From Acinetobacter chinensis (GTDB lineage: Bacteria; Pseudomonadota; Gammaproteobacteria; Pseudomonadales; Moraxellaceae), in contig NZ_CP032134.1 of assembly GCF_002165375.2 (NCBI RefSeq), positions 1,612,001 to 1,676,000 of the forward strand: a stretch of 64,000 nucleotides of DNA, read 5' to 3'. Below the pieces are notes generated by a model. The model searched no databases. It saw only the letters and a program-made list of their open reading frames with translations, and had not been told where the DNA came from. Within the stretch, counting starts at the first letter, position 1, and each line of letters opens with the position of its first letter. This document shows, in pieces, positions 33,675 through 43,338 of this stretch. A program made the translations under genes and the position numbers.

Positions 33675-36602
33675 GTGAGCAGCAAACTGGGAACATTAAC
33701 ACTGGATCTGATTGCTCGGATTGGCCAGTTCACTGAACCACTGGACAGAGCAGAGAAAAAGGTAAAATCATCTGCTTCAAAAATTGGGCAAGGATTTTCA
33801 GATTTAGGCAATCTGGCACAGAAAGCAGTGCCAATGGTGGCTGGGCTCGCGGGGACGATTGCTGGTGTAGCAGCCTCATATATCACGCTGGATAAAGTAA
33901 TGGGTGCTCAGCGGGCTTATGATGTTCAGATTGCGGGGCTGGAAACGGCAACGAAGTCTGCTGAGAATGCCAAAGTTGCTTATGCTGCACTTTCACAGTT
34001 TGCAAAAGAAACGCCTTACAGTATGGATCAGGCAGTTGAAGGCTTTACCAAACTGGTCAATCTGGGACTGACCCCATCAGAGCGGGCGTTAAGATCATAC
34101 GGAAATACTGCAGCTGCAATGGGTAAAGACCTGATGCAGTTTATTGAAGCTGTAGCGGATGCTTCCACTGGAGAGTTTGAACGACTGAAAGAATTTGGTG
34201 TTAAGGCAAGTAAACAGGGCGAAGACGTTGCTTTTACCTTTCAGGGAACAACCACTACTGTAAAAAACAGTGCGGATTCAATTGAAGAGTACCTGATGAA
34301 AATCGGGGAAAATGAATTTGCAGGATCAATGGCCAAACGGATGGATTCTCTGGATGGTTCCATTGCCAATATGGAAGACAGCTGGAAAGATCTGTACCTT
34401 GCGATTTCAAGCGCAGGTGTGGGGGAATTGATGCGGGACGGTGTTGATCTTGCCAGTGATGGAATACAGGGCCTCACAGCATTGATATCTTCTGGTGCAA
34501 TTGAAGCAGGGCTGGCAGGATTTGGTGTGGCATTCAGTATCTTTGGTGGTGATGCCCGTTCTGAAATGAAAAGTATTGCAGATTCATTCGGACTGACTTC
34601 AGATTTTCTGGTAGAAAAATGGCGAGCCACTATTGCAGAACTGAATGCACTTGGAAACACCTGGACTACGCTCAGATCATGGGTACAGAAAGCCAGTGTT
34701 TCTGTTGCTGCAGGTGTGGACATGATTTCGGATCCGTTTAATAAAAGATCCTCAAATGCTTCCAAACAGATGGCATGGGAAGACTCTATGAGGGCAATTG
34801 ATGCTGAAACGATTGCCCGTACAGATGCCATTACAAAAGGCTTTGGTGCAGCGGAGAAAAAATATAACGAATTTATCGCTACTCAGAAAAAAGGCAACAC
34901 CAGTGCTGAAGATGCTTTAGCACGTTATAAAATTCAGGCTAAATCGGGAGCAGCTGTTGCGACTGCAGGTGTGGCAAAAACCAACAGAGAGCTTGAGAAA
35001 CAGAAAAAGCTGCTTGATGGTCTGGGAAATGGACTGGTCTCCAATTCACATTTACGCGGTTTGAATATCAAATCATCTGAATCTGTGGGCGGTGGTCAGA
35101 TCAGAGGTTATACCGCTGAATTTGCACAACTGGCGAATTCTGCACTGGGCAATTCACTCAACCGTTTTACTGCTTTCAATGATCGTTATCACAAGGGAAC
35201 AAACAGCAGGCATGCTACTGGTAATGCATTTGACTTTACACTGAAGAATGCCAAAGAAGCTGAAAGCGCTGTCAAAGTCCTTGAGGATGTTGCGAGACGC
35301 TACGGGTATTCAGTCAAAATCCTGAATGAGTATAAGGATCCATCGAAACGGGCTACAGGTGGTCATCTTCATGTTTCAGTACTTGGAAAAAGTACAAAAC
35401 TGGCATGGAAAGACGTTCAGGGTGAAGTGGATCTGATTGGTAAAGGCAATGATGAAATGTTGCGCCTGGCTGAAGACCTGAATAAACGTCGGAACAGTAT
35501 TTACAGGATGTATGCCACGGATCTTCAGAAAATTGAACTGGATAACTCAGAGGCAATCAGGGAGATTGAAGAAGCATATAGCGTAGATGATACCAGCCGG
35601 CAGAAATACCTTGAACTGCAAAAGGCTGTGTATCAGCAAGACCTGGAAGAGTTCAGAAAAGTTCAGTTGCAGAAGCAGTTTGAACAACTTAATGCTGTGC
35701 AGAGCATGAATGCTCAGATTCAGGGTCTTTCTGGGAATTCGGAAGACATTATGGCTAAGGCCAGCATGTCGCCGCAGGACTTTGCTGAATGGAGTCTGGC
35801 GAGAGACAGGAGTAAAGCACAGCTTGACTTGCAGAACAGTAGAACATCGGTTGAACAGAACATTATGACCAATGATGTCTACACTTCAGATGACGAACGT
35901 TATGCAGCACTTTTACAGGCACATGAAGAATATCTGACTCAGAAAAATGCACTTGATGTTCAGTATGAGCAGAATCTGCAGGATGTAAGGGATCAATCCC
36001 AGGCTGCCACTTTAGCGGGCTATGGTGCAATGTTTGGGATGATGGGTTCATTACTGGAGAGTTATGGAGAAAAATCATCAGCCTCCTACAGACTTGCCTT
36101 TGCACTTCAGAAAGGTTTTGTTTTCTCAAGTGCCTTACTGAATGCAAAAGGGGCTGTGCTTGCTGCATGGAATGATCCATCCAATGTCACTTTACTGCAG
36201 AAAATTGGAGCTGCAGCTGCAACGGTCATACAGACCAATGATCTGATGTCAGCGATTCAGGGAGTTGCACTGACAGGTATGGCACATGATGGTATTGCGA
36301 ATGTACCCAAAGAAGGCACCTGGTTGCTCGATGGAGGTGAACGTGTACTGAATCCACAACAGAACAAGGATCTGACCAGCTATCTTGCGAATAAAAGGCC
36401 TGATGGTGTGAATATTAATATCAACGTCCCTCAGGGTTACACCGCAGAACAGTCGCATGGAAGTGACGGTTCAGTGACTATTGATATTGTGCAGAAGGTG
36501 GCTCAACAGGAAGCAAAGCAGTCATGGATTCAACTGAGTAATCCAAACTCATTTGAAAGTAAGCAACTGAGAGCAAATACAACAGCAGGAGTAAGACGGT
36601 GA
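33675..36602 (+). CDS. Tape measure protein with embedded M15-like peptidase domain
   Basis: 975 residues, GTG start with GGAGG 5 nt upstream. N-terminal TMP domain (to about residue 230, FAKETPYSMDQAVEGFTKLV), a hydrophobic stretch near 60, then around residues 480-570 an M15/VanY-like peptidase core: NSRHATGNAFDFTL (SxHxxGxAxD) and GGHLHVSV (HxH), with zinc-binding His, Asp and His. The C-terminal 300 residues are helical with another hydrophobic segment. It sets tail length and, through the peptidase, probably opens the cell wall during DNA entry. Confidence 0.92.
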   Translation: MSSKLGTLTLDLIARIGQFTEPLDRAEKKVKSSASKIGQGFSDLGNLAQKAVPMVAGLAGTIAGVAASYITLDKVMGAQRAYDVQIAGLETATKSAENAKVAYAALSQFAKETPYSMDQAVEGFTKLVNLGLTPSERALRSYGNTAAAMGKDLMQFIEAVADASTGEFERLKEFGVKASKQGEDVAFTFQGTTTTVKNSADSIEEYLMKIGENEFAGSMAKRMDSLDGSIANMEDSWKDLYLAISSAGVGELMRDGVDLASDGIQGLTALISSGAIEAGLAGFGVAFSIFGGDARSEMKSIADSFGLTSDFLVEKWRATIAELNALGNTWTTLRSWVQKASVSVAAGVDMISDPFNKRSSNASKQMAWEDSMRAIDAETIARTDAITKGFGAAEKKYNEFIATQKKGNTSAEDALARYKIQAKSGAAVATAGVAKTNRELEKQKKLLDGLGNGLVSNSHLRGLNIKSSESVGGGQIRGYTAEFAQLANSALGNSLNRFTAFNDRYHKGTNSRHATGNAFDFTLKNAKEAESAVKVLEDVARRYGYSVKILNEYKDPSKRATGGHLHVSVLGKSTKLAWKDVQGEVDLIGKGNDEMLRLAEDLNKRRNSIYRMYATDLQKIELDNSEAIREIEEAYSVDDTSRQKYLELQKAVYQQDLEEFRKVQLQKQFEQLNAVQSMNAQIQGLSGNSEDIMAKASMSPQDFAEWSLARDRSKAQLDLQNSRTSVEQNIMTNDVYTSDDERYAALLQAHEEYLTQKNALDVQYEQNLQDVRDQSQAATLAGYGAMFGMMGSLLESYGEKSSASYRLAFALQKGFVFSSALLNAKGAVLAAWNDPSNVTLLQKIGAAAATVIQTNDLMSAIQGVALTGMAHDGIANVPKEGTWLLDGGERVLNPQQNKDLTSYLANKRPDGVNININVPQGYTAEQSHGSDGSVTIDIVQKVAQQEAKQSWIQLSNPNSFESKQLRANTTAGVRR

Positions 36603-36631
36603 GTTTCTGAACCAGGAAAGAAAATAATTGC

Positions 36632-36675
36632 AGTCAGATCTGAACCCGATATGTATATCAGGATCAGATCTGACT
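36632..36675. repeat. Long hairpin at the border of an inserted lipoprotein unit
   Basis: Perfect 12-bp arms AGTCAGATCTGA (36632-36643) and TCAGATCTGACT (36664-36675), with further inner pairing CC/GG and GATAT/ATATC. Lies between the tape measure stop and the lipoprotein gene. No T tail on the plus strand. Confidence 0.7.
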
Positions 36676-36754
36676 CAAAAAATATTAATAAAAAGTATAA
36701 TGTTAAACATGTCACGAAATTGATATTTTGTGTGAAATTTACTGGTACTTTAAA

Positions 36755-37351
36755 ATGAAAAAAATATTATTTTTAACAATGATTATCTGTCTTTGTGGAT
36801 GTACTGAGAACACTACAGGTTTGCAAAAAAAAGTAATCAATACGGGGTATGAGATGTGCAGTAGCCGTCTGAATACCTCCATGCAGACTGCTCATATCAA
36901 TAATGTTGCTGTGTATGTTGGGAGACCGACGATTGATAATGTTTATAAAATATTTGGTGATCAGATCATTGAAGATGGCAAGATTATGGAAACAGTGATC
37001 AATAATGGAAGTCGATTCAGGGAAATGCTGATCGTAATCAACTATGGTATGAACAAAAATAAAGATAATGATCTGACAGGAAAGTATAAATGCAGGTATT
37101 TATATAGACTTAATAACGATCACAGATCTCCTGAACTGAAGGATGTATACCTGTACGGTACTATGGATAATGGTAAAGATAATGTACTGAATGAATATGT
37201 ACGGATGGTTGATGCTGGTCAGCCCAGCTTTACACTTGGTATGAAAGCCAGCATAAACATGATGGATGGAGACAGTAAGTATGATGTGCGTGATGAAAAG
37301 CTGTATACGGCTCTTACCCGCTATCATAAAGCGAAACAGGAAATGTACTGA
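36755..37351 (+). CDS. Lipoprotein inserted in the tail module
   Basis: 198 residues from ATG 36755 (MKKILFLTMIICLCGCTEN); lipobox LCGC at about residue 16, so lipidated after export. The mature part is hydrophilic with no recognised domain. A secreted lipoprotein between tape measure and tail tip genes is not part of the siphovirus plan; flanking hairpins suggest an added cargo unit, possibly for superinfection exclusion. Confidence 0.65.
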   Translation: MKKILFLTMIICLCGCTENTTGLQKKVINTGYEMCSSRLNTSMQTAHINNVAVYVGRPTIDNVYKIFGDQIIEDGKIMETVINNGSRFREMLIVINYGMNKNKDNDLTGKYKCRYLYRLNNDHRSPELKDVYLYGTMDNGKDNVLNEYVRMVDAGQPSFTLGMKASINMMDGDSKYDVRDEKLYTALTRYHKAKQEMY

Positions 37352-37385
37352 ACAGTATCAGTCGATTTCACGAATTTAAAAGCAG

Positions 37386-37406
37386 ACCTCCTTCGGGAGG
37401 TTTTTT
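37386..37406 (+). terminator. Terminator after the lipoprotein gene
   Basis: ACCTCC-TTCG-GGAGGT: a stable UUCG-tetraloop hairpin followed by six T residues. Confidence 0.85.
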
Positions 37407-37420
37407 AATGGGTCAGAATT

Positions 37421-37909
37421 ATGGATAAATTCATGCTGTGTCCACTCCAGTCGGGATATGGTTTTGTACCAGGTGATAGGTTGCTTGAACAGCAGTTACT
37501 GGGTGGAATGCCCAGGCAGATGGGTACTTTTATAGGATCCGTACACAGAGTGACGGCTTCTGTGCTTTGTAGAACATCCCTTGAAAGAGATTATCTGTGG
37601 GCATTCTGGCGTAAAAAACAACGTGAACCTGAAAACTGGCTCTGGGCAATCCAGACAGATGCCTATGCGCTGGAAGAACACGAATGTCGTTTCGCCGTGG
37701 GTTCGCCACCGGTTGAACAGACCAGAAGCGGAAAGATTGTGCAGTATGGATTTCAGATCTGGGTGAAGCCATTGCACAGACCTGCGGATATTGACGATAT
37801 GATTATTGATTACTGGAATTCAGGTATGAACCCTCAGGCTAAACTCCTGCTGGAGAAACTGGCGAATGAGTCTGTACCTGGAACAGTGAGGGGCATATGG
37901 CAGAACTGA
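37421..37909 (+). CDS. Phage tail protein, unknown role (gpM/gpL position)
   Basis: 162 residues, aromatic-rich and beta-like (RDYLWAFWRKKQREPENWLW, IVQYGFQIWVKPLHRP). In this position between tape measure and DUF1833 genes lambda-like phages carry minor tail tip proteins. I see no diagnostic motif. Overlaps the DUF1833 gene by 13 bp. Confidence 0.65.
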   Translation: MDKFMLCPLQSGYGFVPGDRLLEQQLLGGMPRQMGTFIGSVHRVTASVLCRTSLERDYLWAFWRKKQREPENWLWAIQTDAYALEEHECRFAVGSPPVEQTRSGKIVQYGFQIWVKPLHRPADIDDMIIDYWNSGMNPQAKLLLEKLANESVPGTVRGIWQN

Positions 37910-38394
37910 ATGAATTTTATCTTGATGCTTCTCCATCGGCTGTCATGCTGGAATGTATTGAAATCAGCCACAGCTTATGGAGTCAGCCTTTAAGGTATGT
38001 ACTGAATCATACGGATGGTGTAACTGTAATCCATGAAAATGGTGAGTCTGCTTTCTATACATTCATGCCCCTGCAGATCAAAAAAGGCGGTGCTGCAAAT
38101 GATCTTGATCAGTCCATATCGGTGACCGTGGGTGATCTTGGGGAGCATGTACCCAGTCTGCTGAAAATGCTTGAAGATGCAGACAGTCGTGAACGTCCTG
38201 TGCTGATCTACAGAGCATATTCTTCAGAGGATCTGAATGATCCACTATGGGTGATCAATGGTCTGTTTGTGGATGATGAAAGCAGTGATTATCAGGGAAC
38301 AACATTCAGGGCCGCCACATCCAAAGCCAATTCAAATGGTACCGGCATGCGTTACACCGTGGATGAATTTCCAAGTTTAAAGGCATTCTTCTGA
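37897..38394 (+). CDS. DUF1833-family minor tail protein
   Basis: 165 residues with the DUF1833 pattern: N-terminal NEFYLDASPSAVMLECIEIS, FMPLQIKKGGAANDLDQSI and VLIYRAYSSEDLNDPLWV. Equivalent to a gpL-type tip protein in related siphoviruses. Stop and next start overlap by one base. Confidence 0.82.
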   Translation: MAELNEFYLDASPSAVMLECIEISHSLWSQPLRYVLNHTDGVTVIHENGESAFYTFMPLQIKKGGAANDLDQSISVTVGDLGEHVPSLLKMLEDADSRERPVLIYRAYSSEDLNDPLWVINGLFVDDESSDYQGTTFRAATSKANSNGTGMRYTVDEFPSLKAFF

Positions 38395-38786
38395 TGAAAA
38401 GTATAGATGTGCTGCTCGACAGGCAGTATGACGCTGAGACTTATCATTGTGTCCATTTTGTGATTGAAGCAGCTGAGTATCTTTTTGCTCAGAATTATTC
38501 AGACAGTTTTGTAGGACTGACTGGCAATCTGCATGAGTCATTACGGACTTCACGGCATACTGCAACCCATAACAGAAAGGTACCTGTTCCCATCAATGGT
38601 TCAATTGTACTGATGACTAATAAAAAGGGCAGATCTCATGTGGGTCTGTTTTATCAGGGCTGTGTCCTGCATCTGACAGAGATGGGTGTGCATTTTCTGC
38701 CGGTGATTTCAGTGAGAAAATTTTATAAACGGATCCGATATTATGAGCCGACTGCGTATCATCACCAATCCGCTGGATGCGAATGA
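38394..38786 (+). CDS. NlpC/P60-like tail tip peptidase (gpK-like)
   Basis: 130 residues. Catalytic cysteine in the motif YHCVHFVIEAAEY near residue 20, histidine in SHVGLFYQGCVLHLT near 85 and a following polar residue make a compact NlpC/P60 fold. Such proteins cut peptidoglycan cross-links at the tail tip. Overlaps the J-like gene by 44 bp. Confidence 0.72.
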   Translation: MKSIDVLLDRQYDAETYHCVHFVIEAAEYLFAQNYSDSFVGLTGNLHESLRTSRHTATHNRKVPVPINGSIVLMTNKKGRSHVGLFYQGCVLHLTEMGVHFLPVISVRKFYKRIRYYEPTAYHHQSAGCE

Positions 38787-41550
38787 CGGCATCCTGCATG
38801 TCAGATCAGACAGTGTTCTGAAAGTATTTGAAGAAGTCAGAAAGAAATATCCGCAAGCACGGATTTTTTTACGCCCTGCATGTCAGCAGAATGATGTGAC
38901 ACCTGCAAATCATGTGGATGCAGCAGGTCTTCAGATGCTGTCCACACAGCATGATTTTGATATTGTCTGCTGTGCCGGTGAACCTGCAACAATTCTGGCT
39001 GTAGTCTCACTGGTACTGTCCGTAGGTATGGCGGTTTATACCTATATGAATATGCCTGAAACACCTCAGCTGAATCAGAAGTCAGGCAATAATGAACTGT
39101 CCAGCCGTATGAACCGTGAAAGGATCAATGCACGTGTGCCAGATATCTTTGGAAAAGTGAAATCCATACCTGATCTGATTGCTCCTCCTGTTCTTTACTA
39201 TCGGGAAGATGGGACAGAGATTGAGGAATGCCTGATGTGTATCGGGCGTGGAGAGTTTGAGATTTCAGATATCAGGGATGGAGAGACTTATGGTGCAACT
39301 ATTGATGGGTTTGCTGCTTCGGTTTACAGCCCAGGACAGTCGCTGACAGGTGTACCTCAGGTACAGATAGGACAGGGATTCAGCCAGGCACCACTGGTAG
39401 CTAAGAAATCTTCAGCAGTAACAGGACAGACACTGGAAGCATGGTCACAACCCGTCATTGATACCGCCGTGGAAGGAACCATGTACCCGCAATACCCGAA
39501 CAGACTCTACCTGGTCGGGGGCGGACTGAATGCAAAATTCACAGTAGGTGAGTCCGTTATTGTGGATGCAGAGCCACTGCTGAGTAAGGATGAAGTGCTT
39601 TCCGGTCATTCAGCTGTTAAGAAAACAGGAATACTGACAGTTACGGTATCTAACGATATTCCGGATGCAGTAAATTTCAGAAAAATTCAGATTAATACTT
39701 TACTGGTGGATGATGCTGTGAACGGTATGATTGATCTTGCAGGTCTCTATGATGTTGAAAGTATTTCACAGGATGGTGCTGCTTATGAGGTTGTTCTTAA
39801 AGATTATGAAGACATCAATCCGAACTGGCTCAGGCTCAGCAGTGACAGTCATGCCACGATATCATCACTGCTTACAGCCAATACGGCTTCAATCAGTATT
39901 ACAGGGACTTATTCGACCATACTGAATGTGACTTCTGAATATTTGGTGCTCAGTATTCCCTCAGCTTTACAGCCTGAATGGGACAAACTTCAGGGGAGAC
40001 AGATCACAGAAGCCGTGATTGAGCTTTCTAAACCCACGGATAACTGGCTCGGATGGTTTTATATCAACCATGATGAAATTGATCAGCTGATTCTTAATTT
40101 TTATTTCCCTAAAGGGATGTATTCAGTCGGGACTAACGGCAAAAACTACAGTTATAACGTGGTTTATGCAGTGGAGTATCAGGAAACTGATGTGACAGGT
40201 GCTCCGGTCGGACAGGTATATGAACATCACTTTACCAGCTGGGATCTCAAAACATACGGATTCGGGCTTTCACAGATTTTTGCTCTGCCTGCTGCATTTG
40301 TTCATGGTGTCCGTATCAGAGTCAGAAAAGGTGGTGATGTCTGGGTGTCCAGTAAGACTTCAAGAGTGAATGATCTGAAGCTGAAATCCATCTATGCCTG
40401 TTCCCGCTTAAAGAAACTGAACTACCCTGAAGTTACACTGATCCGTTCAAGAACTGTTGCCACGGATGGTGCTCTTTCAGTGAAGGAAAGACAACTGAAC
40501 TGTACGGCTGCCCGTAAGGTTCACAGTTATGCAGATGGAAGTAAATCACCAATGGCTCATGCTTCATCAGACTTTGCAGATATTGTGTGTTCACTTCATA
40601 CGGATAAGCTGATCGGTCGGAGAGAAATAACAACACTCGATACGGCCGGCCTGTATGAAACCTCAAGGCAGATTGCAGAATATTTTGGGACGGACAAGGC
40701 GACTGAATTCAATTATACCTTTGACCAGAGCAATACTTCTTATGAAGAAACCCTTGCTCAGATCGCGTTATGTGTTGGATCCTCAGCCCGCCGTGAAAGT
40801 GATCATATCTACTTGCAGTTTGAATCTGAAAATCCAGACTCCTGTATTCTGTTCAACCACAGGAATAAAAAACCTTATTCAGAGACACGGACCAGGAACT
40901 TTGGAATCAACCGTGATTTTGATGGTGTGGAAGTGGTATGGGTGGATCCTGCTGACAACTGGACTGAAAAACGTCTGAAACTGCCCAGTGATCTGATTTC
41001 AAATCCCAAAAAAGTTGAACTGAAAGGTGTAACAAACCACCTGCAGGCGCATTTCATCGCACACCGGACATGGAACAGAATTCAGTTTCATCGAAAGACT
41101 GTGCAGTTTACGGCATACGGTGAAGCTGATCTGGTTACCCTGAATGACCGGATTGCTGTTGCAGACGACCGTATAGCTCAGGTGATTTCAAATGGTGATA
41201 TTACTGAGTGGTCAGGACAGCAGATCAGGATATCTCAGCCCGTACGTCTTGATGCAGATCTTCAGTATGTCATTCACCTGCAGCTGGTGAACAGATCTGT
41301 TGAAACCATGCGCGTAACACAGGGTAACAGTGAGTTTGAGCTGGTGCTTGAACGAATGCCTGTCATGCCATTAATCACAGGATATGGGTGCTCAAAGTAT
41401 TCAGTCACACTGAAATCAGAAAATGACAGTGAAGCTTTCCTGATTACTGAAAAGAGTTCATCCGGGCAGTTTGAGAGTCAGATTACCGCAATCAACTATG
41501 ACAGTCGTTATTACGCAAATGATAAGGACCATATCAAAAATCTTGTTTAA
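38743..41550 (+). CDS. Tail tip attachment protein (J-like)
   Basis: 935 residues. N-terminal part has a short membrane-like helix (TILAVVSLVLSVGMAVYTYM) near residue 85 and then the J-like hub (INARVPDIFGKVKSIPDLIA, GEFEISDIRDG). The middle and C-terminal parts are beta-rich. Forms the tail tip hub; in lambda the C-terminus binds the receptor, but here a separate SGNH protein follows that may do this. Confidence 0.87.
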   Translation: MSRLRIITNPLDANDGILHVRSDSVLKVFEEVRKKYPQARIFLRPACQQNDVTPANHVDAAGLQMLSTQHDFDIVCCAGEPATILAVVSLVLSVGMAVYTYMNMPETPQLNQKSGNNELSSRMNRERINARVPDIFGKVKSIPDLIAPPVLYYREDGTEIEECLMCIGRGEFEISDIRDGETYGATIDGFAASVYSPGQSLTGVPQVQIGQGFSQAPLVAKKSSAVTGQTLEAWSQPVIDTAVEGTMYPQYPNRLYLVGGGLNAKFTVGESVIVDAEPLLSKDEVLSGHSAVKKTGILTVTVSNDIPDAVNFRKIQINTLLVDDAVNGMIDLAGLYDVESISQDGAAYEVVLKDYEDINPNWLRLSSDSHATISSLLTANTASISITGTYSTILNVTSEYLVLSIPSALQPEWDKLQGRQITEAVIELSKPTDNWLGWFYINHDEIDQLILNFYFPKGMYSVGTNGKNYSYNVVYAVEYQETDVTGAPVGQVYEHHFTSWDLKTYGFGLSQIFALPAAFVHGVRIRVRKGGDVWVSSKTSRVNDLKLKSIYACSRLKKLNYPEVTLIRSRTVATDGALSVKERQLNCTAARKVHSYADGSKSPMAHASSDFADIVCSLHTDKLIGRREITTLDTAGLYETSRQIAEYFGTDKATEFNYTFDQSNTSYEETLAQIALCVGSSARRESDHIYLQFESENPDSCILFNHRNKKPYSETRTRNFGINRDFDGVEVVWVDPADNWTEKRLKLPSDLISNPKKVELKGVTNHLQAHFIAHRTWNRIQFHRKTVQFTAYGEADLVTLNDRIAVADDRIAQVISNGDITEWSGQQIRISQPVRLDADLQYVIHLQLVNRSVETMRVTQGNSEFELVLERMPVMPLITGYGCSKYSVTLKSENDSEAFLITEKSSSGQFESQITAINYDSRYYANDKDHIKNLV

Positions 41551-41567
41551 AACAGGCTTAACCATAC

Positions 41568-41590
41568 ACCCGCATTCAGCGGGTTTTTTT
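41568..41590 (+). terminator. Terminator-like hairpin before the SGNH tail gene
   Basis: ACCCGC/GCGGGT with ATTCA loop and seven T residues, followed at once by the next gene's start region. Confidence 0.7.
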
Positions 41591-41601
41591 ATGGGTGAAA
41601 T

Positions 41602-43338
41602 ATGACAAACGAAATCGTAAAAACGGTGCAGGAAACAATCCAGGACTGCCAGCATATTCAGAGTTTCAATAATGATGAAGATACTGAAAAAGTGATCACC
41701 TCCAGGCTTGGCCGTCAGTCACTGACCATGGCTGGATATATCCGTCTGCTGATGGACACAGGTGGTTTTGAACCGTTTCAGACGGAAGCCGCACTGAAAA
41801 CCTCCAGACCTACAGTAGCCAAGAAAGCTGCTAAAGCAATGGATACCAGCAAAATCTGGTACTGGAATGGAACGGTCTGGATAGATACGGGGCTGAGTGA
41901 GTTTGATAAGGCGGTATCCAAAGCTCAGGAGCTGGATGATGAAGTGATAATTGCAGCATCGGCAGAAGCAGACCAGAAAGCTGCGACCGCTGTAATCAAT
42001 GCCAATAAATATACGGATAACCGTGTTGGAACAGCAGTTTCAAGCCGCATTATTCCACTGGCTGTGGATGCTGAAGGGTATATTCCTGTATGGCTTGAAG
42101 AAGGTGCTCTGGATTTTGCTGACAGTGTTGTTATCGGAAAAGCATCTTCAGGTTCACTTGTTCCTATGGCAGTGGATCGTGATGGAAATATTCCGGTATG
42201 GATTAAAGATGGCAAACTGGGTTTTGCAGGGCTGTCTGATGAAGCGGTCGAACTGCTGAACAGACGCTATCTTCAGACCAAATATCTGACCAGTGTCGTC
42301 AGTCTCAGACCCATCGTATCAGATGGAACATCACTGTTTCAGTGGAAAGCCAAAGCAGCAAAAATTAAAACCGGTGCAGCTCAGCAGCTCCGGGTGGCCA
42401 TTACAGGTGACAGCTGGACAGAGCACAGTGTGATTACAGGTGAACTGATCAAACTGCTGAGAGCTGAATATGGTGAAGCAGGTTCAGGCTGGATCAATCT
42501 GGGAGCTGAACGGAATATGCTGGATGGCATTACGATCACTTATTCCAGTGGATGGACCATTAACGACATGGACAATGGTGCTGCTGCATTTCCCTATGGC
42601 TGTGGTCCCGATGGATTTACCCGAACCAGCAGTACAGCAGGCTCAAAAATTACACTTGGAAATCTGAGTAAAGGAAATAAGCTGAGTGTGTTTTTTGGAA
42701 ATACGGGTGGTGTGTTCAGTTATTCAGTCAATGGATCCGCTGAGACTGAGGTTACAGCAGATGCTGCACAGAGACTGATGATTAACCTGTCCGGGACTTC
42801 ATCCGTGGTACTGACCGTGAAAAGTGGTGAAATCTGTTTCTGGGGTATGCACATGCGGAAAACTACAGGTGCAGGTGTCGAAGTCAATAAGCTGGGTAAC
42901 GGGAACTGTACCGGTCGTGATTATCTGAAAATTTCACCCGGTGCTCAGGCCAATTTATCAGAATTTATTGGTGCTGATGTAGTCATTATCATGCTGGGCA
43001 CAAATGATTACAGGCGAGGGCATTCAACTGCTGATTTCGCCAATGGTATTGCCCGGATCATCAATGGGTACCGAAGTGCATCACCCGGCTGTGCCTGCAT
43101 TGTCGTTGCACCGGCACAGTCCAGTGTGGCCACTCCACCAATACCCCTCGTGGATTTCACTGAAATGGTCTTTCTTTTAGCACCACAGATCAGAGCGGAG
43201 TACTACAACATGTATGACGACTGGGCAGGCTTTGAATCTGAAAACGCACAGGGTCAGTGGAATGACAACCTGCATGTCAGCCAGGCAGGCGCATACCGCC
43301 TTGCAAAAAAAATATATAAATCATTTCTGGAGCTTTAA
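41602..43338 (+). CDS. SGNH/GDSL-hydrolase tail fibre or spike protein
   Basis: 578 residues. N-terminal about 130 residues: anchor domain; residues about 150-215 hold two copies of the motif AVDxxGxIPVWxxxGxLxFA. From residue 265 an SGNH hydrolase: block I RVAITGDSWTEH (Ser 270 region), block III VIIMLGTNDYRRG near 464 and block V DNLHVSQAGAYRLA near 556 (Asp-His). Likely deacetylates or cleaves a capsule or O-antigen ester on the host surface. Candidate receptor-binding protein of the phage. Confidence 0.85.
   Translation: MTNEIVKTVQETIQDCQHIQSFNNDEDTEKVITSRLGRQSLTMAGYIRLLMDTGGFEPFQTEAALKTSRPTVAKKAAKAMDTSKIWYWNGTVWIDTGLSEFDKAVSKAQELDDEVIIAASAEADQKAATAVINANKYTDNRVGTAVSSRIIPLAVDAEGYIPVWLEEGALDFADSVVIGKASSGSLVPMAVDRDGNIPVWIKDGKLGFAGLSDEAVELLNRRYLQTKYLTSVVSLRPIVSDGTSLFQWKAKAAKIKTGAAQQLRVAITGDSWTEHSVITGELIKLLRAEYGEAGSGWINLGAERNMLDGITITYSSGWTINDMDNGAAAFPYGCGPDGFTRTSSTAGSKITLGNLSKGNKLSVFFGNTGGVFSYSVNGSAETEVTADAAQRLMINLSGTSSVVLTVKSGEICFWGMHMRKTTGAGVEVNKLGNGNCTGRDYLKISPGAQANLSEFIGADVVIIMLGTNDYRRGHSTADFANGIARIINGYRSASPGCACIVVAPAQSSVATPPIPLVDFTEMVFLLAPQIRAEYYNMYDDWAGFESENAQGQWNDNLHVSQAGAYRLAKKIYKSFLEL

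Noticed and set aside
34241..34831. 196-residue ORF antisense to the tape measure gene
   Set aside because: Shadow of the tape measure codon pattern; no start signal and no plausible domain.
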